From Muribaculaceae bacterium (GTDB taxonomy: Bacteria > Bacteroidota > Bacteroidia > Bacteroidales > Muribaculaceae), in the NCBI GenBank assembly GCA_016292745.1, contig JAEDFO010000020.1, positions 1 through 35,197 of the forward strand: a DNA stretch of 35,197 bases, in the 5' to 3' direction. Both the position numbers and the translations under genes were made by a program. The notes below the pieces were generated by a model that did no database searches, had not been told where the DNA came from, and worked only from the letters and a program-made list of their open reading frames with translations. Position 1 is the stretch's first letter, and each line of letters opens with the position of its first letter. Shown here piece after piece: positions 1 through 8,317 of the stretch.

Positions 1-1168
1 TCGACTGGGCGCGCCATACGTGGTCGGCCATACCCTCGAGCATCTCGAAGCAGAAGTGTTCCTTTGGGGTGCCGTATTTCTGTGTCAACAGATATGCGTA
101 GGCTATGGTGTAGAGGTTGTGCGATGCCATACCGATGTGCAGGCACTTGGCGTTCTCTGGCAGAAGGCCTCGCTCTATGATGTGAAGGTAGTTGGCGTCG
201 ACCTCGGTCTTGTTCGAACGTACCGGGTTTGGCCAGCCGCGAAGCGACGATACCACTGTCTCCATCTCAAGGTTACAGCCTTTTACCACACGCATCTTGA
301 TGGGAGCACCTCCGCGCGAGCAGCGCTCCTTGGCAAATTCAAGCAATTCGCTCTGGAAGTCCCATGCATCGGGCAGATACGATTGCACTACGATACCGGC
401 CGAATAGTGCAGGAATTCGGGCTTGCTCAGCACGGCCTTGAACAGGCGCATGGTGAAGTGCGCGTCCTTGTATTCCTCCATGTCGAGGTTAATGAACTTG
501 GCGCGCTTCTGGCCGTTCTCGTCTACGTACGGGTTGTCGATGGCTGCCTGGTACAGCTCCGACATGCGGCGTATCAGCTCGGGGAAGCTCTCCTCGTAGT
601 TCAGCGCGTGGGTCTGTGCGTAGATACCGGATATCTTTACCGATATATAATTGATGTCGGGGCTCTTCAATGCCTCCAGATAGTGGTAATAGCGCTTGTC
701 GGCTTCGCCGTTGCCAAGCACTACCTCGCCCAGCAGATTCACGTTCTGGCCTATCTTCTGCTCAAAGCGGGTGGCAAGGTGCTTGGTAAGATGCGGACGT
801 GCCTCGTCGATGATTACTCGTGAGGTGTCGGTGCGCAGGCGCTTCTTTATTATAGGTATAGCTATAAAATCGAAATGGTAGCCAAACAGCTGATACAGCT
901 TGAACAGCAGCGCATCGCGCTTGTTCAGAAATTGGGGTATGCCATACATGTCGATGAGGGTCTTGATGCGTAGCGCAAGCTTTTTGCGGTCGCGTATCTG
1001 CGACGATTCGTCGAGCATTTTCACAAGAAACTTCTTGTCCTGTGGGCGTTGCACCATAATGGCATACTTGCGCTGTTCGGCGCGTTCCGAGGCCGTAATT
1101 GTTTCTTCACATGTGTCGTACAATTTCCGTACCCAATCTTCAACTTCTTTTATTGTCGGCTTGTTCAT
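1..1168 (-). CDS. putA: Proline dehydrogenase domain of a PutA-type proline catabolism enzyme (3' end cut by window edge)
   Basis: The reverse-strand translation from the ATG at 1168 gives 389 residues and runs off the window. It reads like the FAD-dependent proline dehydrogenase barrel that oxidises L-proline to pyrroline-5-carboxylate. Family-like segments occur in order: LLGEVVLGNGEAD followed by a YYHYLEAL helix, YISVKISGIYAQ, FINLDMEEYKD, IKMRVVKGCNLEME (the RLVKGAYWD-like strand), a GMASHN segment (compare HATHN), and FCFEMLEGM near the cut end. The roughly 100 N-terminal residues are helical and charged, as in Bacteroidales bifunctional PutA. A C-terminal pyrroline-5-carboxylate dehydrogenase domain is therefore expected beyond the window but cannot be seen. 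The gene stands alone on its strand, with an AT-rich leader and a promoter candidate at 1412-1441. A stand-alone PRODH is the alternative. Confidence 0.85.
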   Translation of the reverse strand, partial: MNKPTIKEVEDWVRKLYDTCEETITASERAEQRKYAIMVQRPQDKKFLVKMLDESSQIRDRKKLALRIKTLIDMYGIPQFLNKRDALLFKLYQLFGYHFDFIAIPIIKKRLRTDTSRVIIDEARPHLTKHLATRFEQKIGQNVNLLGEVVLGNGEADKRYYHYLEALKSPDINYISVKISGIYAQTHALNYEESFPELIRRMSELYQAAIDNPYVDENGQKRAKFINLDMEEYKDAHFTMRLFKAVLSKPEFLHYSAGIVVQSYLPDAWDFQSELLEFAKERCSRGGAPIKMRVVKGCNLEMETVVSSLRGWPNPVRSNKTEVDANYLHIIERGLLPENAKCLHIGMASHNLYTIAYAYLLTQKYGTPKEHFCFEMLEGMADHVWRAQS

Positions 1169-1411
1169 GATTTGTCGTCTTTATTTTGGTTGTCTTTTAA
1201 TTGTTGTTGCTATTTTTTTGATTTTTGCTCGCGGCATTTTCCTCGTCTGCCGCTGTCTTATTGCCGTAATCAACCAAAAGTAGGACTGAACATCACCGCG
1301 CGGTATCGGTGAAGCTTCGATAACCGCTGCTTCGAATACATGTCGAAAAATAATCGTCTTTTCATCTCTTATACTTTTATCGGTTAGTATCCCGGATAGA
1401 GATTTCTCGGA

Positions 1412-1441
1412 CAAATATACAAAAACATTTTTCTAAACAAA
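1412..1441 (-). promoter_or_regulatory. Bacteroidetes-type promoter candidate for putA
   Basis: On the minus strand, TTTG (1441-1438) lies 18 nt before TATATTTG (1419-1412). This matches the Bacteroidetes -33 TTTG and -7 TANNTTTG consensus with a spacer one base short of the usual 19-21. Transcription would start near 1405, giving a long leader. Confidence 0.5.
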
Positions 1442-1783
1442 ATCATTTTGCCAAAAAATTTGCTGTTATTCGACATATTTTTGGTTTTTGTCTATATTCT
1501 GAAAATTATTGCCCGATTTTGCGCCCTAAAATTATCTTTTTGCTATTTATTTTTATTCATTTGCGAAATCGTATTTTATTTTGTCGGTATTGAGGCATCA
1601 TTTTGATAGGATTTATAAAATAATGCTGACATTTACTTAAAGAGTGTAATTTCGTCGCCTGGTTTTGGCACGATTTTTGCCCTTTTCGCCTACCTCGCTA
1701 CAGCGCTTTCCAGCACGCATTGCCTATGGTTTCCGCTTCGTTGCTTGTGGCGGTTTTCGCATATTTCCTCCTGGCCCCGACAC

Positions 1784-1791
1784 TATCTTTG
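1784..1791 (+). promoter_or_regulatory. -7 element candidate for the portal-like gene
   Basis: TATCTTTG matches TANNTTTG exactly and lies 47 nt before the ATG at 1839. A good -33 TTTG is not visible at the normal distance; TTTC occurs at 1764-1767 and 1755-1758. Its position inside the longer open frame supports the downstream ATG at 1839 as the true start. Confidence 0.4.
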
Positions 1792-1838
1792 CACTGTTCA
1801 TTTCTCTTTCACAGCATTTTTATCTTAATCTCATCTCT

Positions 1839-3266
1839 ATGGATTCATCTAAAACCAATCGCTTCGCCAACGGCAATTTGCCTTCGGGCGAAACAATGCT
1901 TGCCACTGCTCACAAGGCTTGGCTCGCTGCAGCAAATCTGCGCCAACGACGCACACGCAACAAGCGGTTCACCTACGGCTCTCAGCTCGACGACCCAGTC
2001 ATGGCCGACGACGGTTCAATAACCACCGAGGGCGAGGCACTCCGCCAAGCCGGTAAGCAACCGCTTACCAACAACCTTATCCGTCAGCTCGTGAAAAGCG
2101 TGGTTGGCCGATTCCGTCGCGACATTGCACAGTCCGACCGCGCTTGGCCTTCAGCCGAGGCTAAGCGCCTGCATCAGGTGAATATGCTCGACGAGCTCGA
2201 CGCACGGCTGCTCGAGGAATTCCTCATTTCGGGGTGCTGCATCCAGAAAATCGAGCCGCAGCGAATTCTTAACACTGTCGACCTCCGGGTGTCGAACGTT
2301 TCGGTTAACCGTTTCTTCTCCAACGCTTTCTCCGACCCGCGAGCTTTCGACTGCACTCTTATCGGTGAAATCCACGATATGACCATCGCCGAAATCATAA
2401 TGCGACTCTGCGGTGCCGACCGCTCTCGTGCTCATTGGATTCGCAATATCTATTCGGCCGAAAATGCGGCTCAACGCGTCAACGACATCTCTTCACGCAT
2501 TGGCATTGCTGCCGACGACAACCTCAGTTTCTTCTATCCTCGTAACGGAAAATGCCGTATTTACGAAATCTGGACGCTCGAAACCCGCGAAGTGCTCCGT
2601 TGCCACGACCGTAGCACAGCGCGCATATTCTTCCTCCCGACCGACACCTGCCAGAAGTCGCTTCGGGGCATCGACGTCAATTGGGACATCATGCAGCTGT
2701 GGCATTGTCGGTGGATAACTCCAATGGGCGATGTCGTGGCCGAATACGACAGCCCTTTTGCCCACGCTGAGCATCCCTATATCGTTAAGTTCTACCCGCT
2801 CACCGATGGCGAGGTGCACTCTTTCGTGGAAGATGTCATCGACCAGCAGAAATACGTCAACCGATTGATTTCGCTCGTCGACAACATCATGAACTCGAGC
2901 GCTAAGGGTGTGCTCCTTTATCCTGCCGATGCACTCCCTCCGGGGTTTTCCTGGCAGGACATAGCGCGCCTGTGGCATCGCCCTAATGCGGTGATTCCTT
3001 TCGACAGCACGCTGCAGCGCATGCCCCAGCAAGTGGTCAACAATGGTTCCGACGTGGGTGCTTATCAGCTATTATCGCTCGAAATGAAACTTTTCGACGA
3101 GATTTCGGGCGTCTCAGGTGCATTGCAGGGCCGAGAAGTCTCAGCTTCTACAGGTTCGGCGCTCTACGAACGGCAGACCGAGAACGCAATCATTGCTCTC
3201 GCCGACATCTTCGATACATTCCGCTCGTTCCGCTCAAGCCGTAACGAAAAACTCCTTCACGTCTGA
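1839..3266 (+). CDS. Orphan phage portal-like protein conserved in Bacteroidales
   Basis: This is a 475-residue soluble protein. The start at 1839 is preferred to the in-frame ATG at 1665, because the extra 58 residues look like translated promoter DNA and a -7 element sits inside them. The sequence resembles P22-type portal proteins: an N-terminal stretch with KPLTNNLIRQLVKSVVGRF, then HPYIVKFYPLTDGEVHSF, VEDVIDQQKYVNRLISLVDN, an IMNSSAKGVLLYP segment, and a C-terminal SGVSGALQGREVSASTGSA followed by LYERQTENA and an amphipathic helix. In phages the portal forms the dodecameric DNA-entry vertex. No terminase, capsid or tail gene lies nearby, so the role here is unknown. From memory, lone genes of this kind of similar length occur in other Bacteroidales chromosomes, so it may be complete rather than a truncated prophage remnant. 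Confidence 0.7.
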   Translation: MDSSKTNRFANGNLPSGETMLATAHKAWLAAANLRQRRTRNKRFTYGSQLDDPVMADDGSITTEGEALRQAGKQPLTNNLIRQLVKSVVGRFRRDIAQSDRAWPSAEAKRLHQVNMLDELDARLLEEFLISGCCIQKIEPQRILNTVDLRVSNVSVNRFFSNAFSDPRAFDCTLIGEIHDMTIAEIIMRLCGADRSRAHWIRNIYSAENAAQRVNDISSRIGIAADDNLSFFYPRNGKCRIYEIWTLETREVLRCHDRSTARIFFLPTDTCQKSLRGIDVNWDIMQLWHCRWITPMGDVVAEYDSPFAHAEHPYIVKFYPLTDGEVHSFVEDVIDQQKYVNRLISLVDNIMNSSAKGVLLYPADALPPGFSWQDIARLWHRPNAVIPFDSTLQRMPQQVVNNGSDVGAYQLLSLEMKLFDEISGVSGALQGREVSASTGSALYERQTENAIIALADIFDTFRSFRSSRNEKLLHV

Positions 3267-3362
3267 CTCGATATTCCTCTCGGTGCGATGCGCCGACAGC
3301 TCCGTTTTTTATCAAAATTACCTTTGCTTTGGCGCTTTTTACAATTATTATGCTTGTCCGGC

Positions 3363-3392
3363 GTTGTAAATTCGTGGGAATTAGTAATTTTG
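3363..3392 (+). promoter_or_regulatory. Promoter candidate for the deacetylase-queG unit
   Basis: TAATTTTG (3385-3392) matches the TANNTTTG -7 box. A GTTG (3363-3366) stands in for the -33 TTTG, 18 nt upstream. Transcription would begin near 3399, downstream of the ATG at 3288. This excludes that ATG and favours the TTG at 3453 as the deacetylase start. Confidence 0.45.
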
Positions 3393-3452
3393 GGCGAAAT
3401 AGTTAATCGACGCATTAATAACGGCGGCTCTGCCGCACTAACAAATTGTATT

Positions 3453-4067
3453 TTGCTGATAGAACGTCCACCAATAATCTATCGCATGCTGTTTCCGGAA
3501 GGAATATGGCGAGTGATGCGCAAAGGGAAAGGTAAGACTGTGTATCTGACATTCGACGACGGCCCCGTGCCTGCTGTCACCCCGTGGGTGCTCGAGATGC
3601 TCGACCGGCACGACATTAAGGCCACGTTTTTCTGCGTGGGCGAGAATGTGGAGCGTTATCCTTGGCTTTTCGAGGAGATTCTACGCCGGGGGCATGCTGT
3701 GGGTAACCACACCTACAACCATCTGCAGGGGCGTAAGGTGTCGGCTCTTACTTATTGCCGGAATGTGATGAGGGCTCACAAGCTGATTGGAAGCAACCTC
3801 TTCAGGCCTCCACACGGAATGCTGAGCTGGAAGCAGATGCGTATTCTGCACCGTCATTTTAATATAATTATGTATGACCTCGTGACGCGCGACTACAGCC
3901 GCAAGCTCAACGGCGAGCAAGTGCTGGCAAATGTGAAGCGATACGCCCGTCGAGGCTCGATAATCGTGTTCCACGATTCGGTAAAGGCCGAGGCAAATAT
4001 GAAGTATGCGTTGCCGCGTGCCATCGAATGGCTCAAGGAGAAAGGATACAGCTTTGGCACTCTCTGA
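3453..4067 (+). CDS. NodB-type polysaccharide deacetylase family protein
   Basis: From the TTG at 3453 this is a 204-residue protein beginning MLIERPPIIYRMLFPEG, the usual beginning of Bacteroidales homologues. An ATG at 3288 is in frame, but the added 55 residues are not family-like and lie upstream of the predicted promoter. The NodB homology domain fills the protein: TFDDGP (metal-binding Asp pair near residues 35-36), the GNHTYNH motif supplying two metal-ligand histidines, an FRPPHG motif, and a late IIVFHDS motif. Members remove acetyl groups from N-acetylated glycans such as peptidoglycan. With no signal peptide visible from this start, its location is unclear. Its end overlaps queG by 14 nt, implying translational coupling. 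Confidence 0.85.
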   Translation: MLIERPPIIYRMLFPEGIWRVMRKGKGKTVYLTFDDGPVPAVTPWVLEMLDRHDIKATFFCVGENVERYPWLFEEILRRGHAVGNHTYNHLQGRKVSALTYCRNVMRAHKLIGSNLFRPPHGMLSWKQMRILHRHFNIIMYDLVTRDYSRKLNGEQVLANVKRYARRGSIIVFHDSVKAEANMKYALPRAIEWLKEKGYSFGTL

Positions 4068-4971
4068 CTACGATAAGGAAGCCATTCGGCGCCATTCTGC
4101 CTCGTTAGGATTCGACGCCTGTGGATTTGCCCGTGCCGAAGAGGTCTCGGCCGAGGAGCAGCTTCGATATGCCCAATGGATTGCCGACAATCGGCATGGC
4201 CCGTTGCAATATATGGAGCGGTACGGCGAGGTGCGCTCAAACCCCGAAAAATTGCTCGAGGGTGCACGCACCGTCATTGCCACCGCACTTAACTACTATC
4301 CATCGCGGTTTCAGCCATCAGATGCTCCTCAATTTGCATACTATGCCTATGGCCGCGACTACCACGAGGTGGTGCGAACGAAGCTTTGGGCGCTCGCCGC
4401 TCACATCAAGAAAGAGCATGGCGGCGATTTCAGGGTGTGTGTCGATACCGCACCGCTGCGCGAGCGCTACTGGGCGAAGCAAGCGGGAATTGGGTTTGTG
4501 GGCCGCAACAACCAGCTTATTTTGCCCGGCCGTGGCTCATACTTTTTTCTCGGATTCATCATCACCACCCTCGAACTGCCTGCCGACGAGCCTTGCCGCT
4601 TGAATTGCGATGGTTGTGGCCGTTGTGTGGCCGAATGTCCGGCTCACGCTCTCGACAGTGAGGGTGCTGTCGATGCTCGCCGGTGTCTGTCGTGCCTGAG
4701 CATCGAATATCGCGGCGAACTGCCGCCCGACTTGAGTTTCGGCCCGAGAGTCTATGGTTGCGACACCTGCCAGAAGGTGTGTCCCCACAATAGCGCTGCC
4801 GTGGCATGCTGCCTTGACGAGTTTGCCCCAAGCAGCGATTTCCTGGCGCTGAACCACGATGCCATCGCCCAAATGTCGCCCGACGAATTCCGCCGGCTAT
4901 TCCGAAACAGCGCCGTGCGCCGTGCTTCGCTCGAGATGCTCAAGCGTAACCTTAGGCACTGCTCCCGTTAA
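4054..4971 (+). CDS. queG: Epoxyqueuosine reductase
   Basis: This is a cobalamin-dependent iron-sulfur enzyme that reduces epoxyqueuosine to queuosine at tRNA position 34. The frame shows the family landmarks: SLGFDACGFARAE at the N terminus, the Y-x-x-GRDYH segment, DTAPLRERYWAKQAGIGFVG then GRNNQL, and two ferredoxin-like clusters, CDGCGRCVAECP and CDTCQKVCPHN, with an extra RCLSC between them. The length of about 305 residues suits the short form without the C-terminal HEAT repeats. The start is inferred: the TTG at 4054 gives an N terminus of family-like length and a 14-nt overlap with the deacetylase, while the ATG at 4006 would add 16 residues that merely read through the upstream gene. 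Confidence 0.92.
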   Translation: MALSDYDKEAIRRHSASLGFDACGFARAEEVSAEEQLRYAQWIADNRHGPLQYMERYGEVRSNPEKLLEGARTVIATALNYYPSRFQPSDAPQFAYYAYGRDYHEVVRTKLWALAAHIKKEHGGDFRVCVDTAPLRERYWAKQAGIGFVGRNNQLILPGRGSYFFLGFIITTLELPADEPCRLNCDGCGRCVAECPAHALDSEGAVDARRCLSCLSIEYRGELPPDLSFGPRVYGCDTCQKVCPHNSAAVACCLDEFAPSSDFLALNHDAIAQMSPDEFRRLFRNSAVRRASLEMLKRNLRHCSR

Positions 4972-4996
4972 CCCCCGATTTATGCTCTGAAATGTC

Positions 4997-5024
4997 TTTG
5001 ACATTGAAAATTTTTATAACTTTA
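4997..5024 (+). promoter_or_regulatory. Weak promoter candidate for the rhamnosidase gene
   Basis: TTTG (4997-5000) is followed after 16 nt by TAACTTTA (5017-5024), one mismatch from TANNTTTG. The spacer is shorter than usual, so this is tentative. It lies in the 97-bp gap between queG and the next start, which shows no terminator. Confidence 0.3.
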
Positions 5025-5068
5025 CAAATCTAAAATTTATAACCATAAAAATACGTTGAACTGAAGCA

Positions 5069-7360
5069 ATGAAACCCAATCGATTACTCTCCATCGCGCT
5101 GATTGTCATCACATCGCTTTTCGGCTCTGCTGTATCATTCGCCGACTCTGCCCGGTGGATTACAACCGATAATGCCGACTCGCCTAACTCATGGATTGCT
5201 TTCCGCAAGGATGTAAATCTGAAGCGGCGCCCTTCGAAGGCCATTCTCCGAATTGCCGCCGACTCGAAATACTGGCTATGGATTAACGGCGATTTGGCGG
5301 TGTTCGAGGGCTCGCTGAAGCGTGGCCCGCGTCCGGGCGACGGATACTACGACGAAATCGACGTGGCTCCATTTTTAAAGAAAGGTGTCAACAAAATCGC
5401 TGTGCTGATGTGGCACTTCGGTAAAGAGGGGTTCTCGCATCAAAGCAGCGGTAAGGCGGGCTTGATTATCGACAGCGATATCGCCGACTTCAACACCAAC
5501 TGCAGCTGGCTATGCTGCAAGCATCCGGCATATGGTACTTGTGGCGACCCGTTGCCCAATTTCCGCCTTGCCGAATCGAATCTGAGGTTCGATGCACGTG
5601 ACGACATCCCTGGCTGGCAAACTGCCGACTGCGCCAAGCAATTCGGTTTCAGTGCTGCTGTCGAAGCCGGTAAATGGAACGATAAGCCTTGGGGAAACCT
5701 CGACCCCCGACCGATACCGATGTGGAAAGACTATGGCATTCGTCAGGCCGACTTTGTGCGACGTCCTGCTCCCGAAAACCGCGACAGCGTGGTGGTACGA
5801 CTCCCTTACAATATGCAGTTCACTCCGGTTTTCACCCTCAACGACCCTGTCGGTGGAAACACCGTGAGCATCAACACCGACCACACTTTCGATGCCGGTG
5901 CCATCAATCTGCGCGCCGAATATGTTACCCGTCAGGGCCGGCAGTGCTACGAGTCGCTCGGGTGGCTCAGCGGCGACTATCTTTATCTGATTCTGCCTCG
6001 AACCGTGCAGGTGGAATCGGTCTGTTTCCGCGAAACCGGATACGATTGCTCGGTGCAGGGCGCTTTTGATTGCTCCGACCCTTTCTACAACATTTTCTGG
6101 CAGAAAGCCATGCGTACGCTTTACATCAACATGCGCGACACTTGGTTCGACTGTCCCGAGCGCGAACGTGCTCAATGGTGGGGCGATGCTGTGGTGCTGA
6201 TGGGCGAGAGCTTCTACTCCTACTCTCACTCGGTGCATCAGCTGATGCGAAAGGGTATCCACGAACTTGCTGCATGGCAGAAACCTAACGGAATCCTTTT
6301 TGCCCCCATTCCCGCCGGAAACTGGAGCCAGGAGCTCCCCGGACAGATGCTGGCTTCAATTGGCCGTTACGGATTCTGGACTTACTTCATGAACACTGCC
6401 GACCGTCAGACAATCGTCGATGTGTATCCCGCTGTAAAGCGTTACCTCGCAACGTGGAGCACCGACGAAACGGGCCTTACTGCCCTACACAAGGGCGAAT
6501 GGGATTGGGGCGACTGGGGCGATAACCGCGATATGCGCCTGATTTACTCCGGTTGGCACTACATGGCGCTTGAAGCTGCCGCAAATATGGCTGATATGCT
6601 CGGTTTGCCCGACGATGCCTCTTCATACCGTGCCATGATGGCCGATGTGAAGCGCGGCTACAACAAATGCTGGAACGGATACGCCTACCGACATCCTACA
6701 TACAACCAGTGCACCGACGACCGTGTGCAGGCCCTCGCTGTGATTTCCGGTATTGCCGACCCTGACAAATACGACGCTATCACCAACTTCCTGGCCGACA
6801 AATCAAACTGGCATGCGAGCCCTTACATGGAAAAATACATCATGGAGGCGCTATTTGTGATGAACCATGGCGACATAGCCTTGTCGCGTGCTAAGACGCG
6901 TTTCGACAATATGATTAACCATCCCGACTTCAACACTCTGTTCGAGCTCTGGCGCAGCAGCCGTCAGGGTATGGATGGGGCCACTGTTAACCATGCCTGG
7001 AGCGGCGGCCCGATTACTGTGCTCGCTCAGCAGATGTGTGGAATCGACCCTGTGCTGCCGGGATATAAGGTGTTCCGCGTCGAACCAAAGCCGTCGGGTA
7101 TGCAGCACGCCTCGCTGACGGTGCCGTCGGTGGCCGGTAACATTTCTTCTTCGTTCTCCGATACAGCCGATGCTTTCACACTGAGCCTTTCTGTGCCAAA
7201 AGGCTCCGAAGCTCTCGTGTATCTGCCTACAACCAACGTCAGCCATATTGATGCCGGTAAGCTCAACGTAGCAAAGGCGCTCGACAACAGTGCTCCGCAC
7301 TCCGGCCGTACTTGTCTGCGCGTTAAAGCCGGAGATTACTCTTTCACTGTAACCAAATAA
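5069..7360 (+). CDS. Secreted alpha-L-rhamnosidase-like glycoside hydrolase (GH78 type)
   Basis: This 763-residue protein has an N-terminal signal peptide (about residues 1-26, ending VSFADS). An N-terminal beta-sandwich region follows (lattice-like WLWINGDLAVFEG around residues 70-85), then an (alpha/alpha)6 barrel typical of GH78 enzymes that release terminal L-rhamnose from plant or bacterial glycans. The motif DTWFDCPERERAQWWGD (Asp361, Glu364, Glu366 and Asp373 available) matches the family's catalytic acidic segment. Glu626 in FELW, followed by NHAWSGGP, matches the late catalytic-base region. A C-terminal beta-sandwich ends the protein. A Cys-containing insertion near residues 145-165 (CSWLCCKH) is unusual. 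The phosphodiesterase gene follows 12 bp later, so the two are probably co-transcribed. No SusC/SusD pair is present, so this is not a classical polysaccharide utilisation locus. Exact substrate is unknown. Confidence 0.8.
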   Translation: MKPNRLLSIALIVITSLFGSAVSFADSARWITTDNADSPNSWIAFRKDVNLKRRPSKAILRIAADSKYWLWINGDLAVFEGSLKRGPRPGDGYYDEIDVAPFLKKGVNKIAVLMWHFGKEGFSHQSSGKAGLIIDSDIADFNTNCSWLCCKHPAYGTCGDPLPNFRLAESNLRFDARDDIPGWQTADCAKQFGFSAAVEAGKWNDKPWGNLDPRPIPMWKDYGIRQADFVRRPAPENRDSVVVRLPYNMQFTPVFTLNDPVGGNTVSINTDHTFDAGAINLRAEYVTRQGRQCYESLGWLSGDYLYLILPRTVQVESVCFRETGYDCSVQGAFDCSDPFYNIFWQKAMRTLYINMRDTWFDCPERERAQWWGDAVVLMGESFYSYSHSVHQLMRKGIHELAAWQKPNGILFAPIPAGNWSQELPGQMLASIGRYGFWTYFMNTADRQTIVDVYPAVKRYLATWSTDETGLTALHKGEWDWGDWGDNRDMRLIYSGWHYMALEAAANMADMLGLPDDASSYRAMMADVKRGYNKCWNGYAYRHPTYNQCTDDRVQALAVISGIADPDKYDAITNFLADKSNWHASPYMEKYIMEALFVMNHGDIALSRAKTRFDNMINHPDFNTLFELWRSSRQGMDGATVNHAWSGGPITVLAQQMCGIDPVLPGYKVFRVEPKPSGMQHASLTVPSVAGNISSSFSDTADAFTLSLSVPKGSEALVYLPTTNVSHIDAGKLNVAKALDNSAPHSGRTCLRVKAGDYSFTVTK

Positions 7361-7372
7361 TCCATTATAATA

Positions 7373-8275
7373 ATGAAAATCAACCGTTTAACAGCTATCA
7401 TCTGTGCCGCTGCAATAGCACTTAGCTCCATCGCGGCCTCGCGAGCCAAGCGTGTGGTGGCGTTTGCCATCGACGGAATCACTGTGTCGGCCCTCGAGAA
7501 GGCCTCTACTCCTAACATTGATGCCCTCCTGGCCGATGGTGCTAAATCTACCACCACACGGGTGGTGATGCCTTCGGTTACACTTCCCAACTGGACGTCG
7601 CAGCTCACCGGAAGCGGTCCGGAGCAGCATGGAGTGGTCGACAACTCGTGGATGATTGATAAATTCATACTTCCGGCTGCCGAAACCGATGCCGAAGGAT
7701 ACTATCCGTCGGTGTTCAAGGTGCTAAAGGACAATCTGAAAAATGTAAAAACTGCTTTCTACTACAACTGGATAAATCTGCTGTATCCTTACAACCAAAA
7801 ATACATCGACGAAATTAGTTTCCTCGACGACGATGCCTTTGCCCCTAACTTCGACAAGGCATTCAGCTTCGTTGCAGCTAATTCAAATGCTCCAACGTTC
7901 GCTTTCATTTACGACGTTCACACCGACAACACTGCTCACCGCCACTCCTGGGCCTCTGACGAATATATCAAGGCTATCGAGGAAACCGATGCCGAAATTG
8001 GCCGGTTCGTCGAACGTATGAAACAGGCGGGCCTGTACGACGACACCTACTTCTTGGTGCTGTCCGACCATGGTGGAGTGGGGAAGGGCCACGGCGGTGT
8101 GAGCACCGACGAGATGATTGTCCCATGGGGAATCTCCGGTCCGTCGATTAAGCGTGGCTTCACAATCATCGAACCTAACAACACCGTCAACACCGGCTCA
8201 ATCATTCTGTATCTCTTTGGTGTAAAGCAACCACTGGTGTGGACCGGCGAGGTGATTCAGTCGATATTCAAGTAA
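7373..8275 (+). CDS. Secreted type I phosphodiesterase/nucleotide pyrophosphatase family protein
   Basis: The 300-residue protein starts with a signal peptide (about residues 1-23). It belongs to the alkaline phosphatase superfamily, ectonucleotide pyrophosphatase/phosphodiesterase type. Visible metal and nucleophile positions are Asp34 in FAIDG, Thr70 in MPSVTLPNWTSQLTG (the nucleophile position), the HTDNTAH motif (Asp and His ligands) and SDHGG followed by GHGG. These enzymes hydrolyse phosphodiester or pyrophosphate bonds using two zinc ions. At 300 residues it is shorter than eukaryotic NPPs and contains only the catalytic core. It sits directly behind the rhamnosidase gene, which suggests periplasmic processing of a phosphorylated or nucleotide-linked glycan, but that link is inference. 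Confidence 0.82.
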   Translation: MKINRLTAIICAAAIALSSIAASRAKRVVAFAIDGITVSALEKASTPNIDALLADGAKSTTTRVVMPSVTLPNWTSQLTGSGPEQHGVVDNSWMIDKFILPAAETDAEGYYPSVFKVLKDNLKNVKTAFYYNWINLLYPYNQKYIDEISFLDDDAFAPNFDKAFSFVAANSNAPTFAFIYDVHTDNTAHRHSWASDEYIKAIEETDAEIGRFVERMKQAGLYDDTYFLVLSDHGGVGKGHGGVSTDEMIVPWGISGPSIKRGFTIIEPNNTVNTGSIILYLFGVKQPLVWTGEVIQSIFK

Positions 8276-8317
8276 CTTGCATACTTATAACTATTTAACT
8301 ATATATTTCTGAGAAAA

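Larger units (their letters stand above)
1169..1838. other. AT-rich intergenic region between putA and the portal-like gene
   Basis: This 670-bp divergent gap contains no convincing gene. It holds the putative putA promoter at 1412-1441, leaving a roughly 240-nt leader before the putA ATG. In that leader an inverted repeat, TCACCG (1293-1298) and CGGTGA (1307-1312), could form a hairpin. It also holds the -7 element of the next gene at 1784-1791. The 1440-1640 stretch is very AT-rich with no repeats I could recognise. Short ORFs here look random. Confidence 0.6.

Noticed and set aside
1181..1414. 77-residue minus-strand open frame in the putA leader
   Set aside because: Composition is unremarkable, no motif or own promoter is visible, and it covers the leader between the putA promoter and start.
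3279..3309. Terminator after the portal-like gene (GGTGC-GAT-GCGCC, then a T run at 3304-3309)
   Set aside because: The stem has only five pairs including a G-T pair, and the T run is 10 nt away from it, so termination is doubtful.
5069..8275. Classical polysaccharide utilisation locus
   Set aside because: No SusC, SusD, surface glycan-binding lipoprotein or dedicated regulator lies near the rhamnosidase gene.
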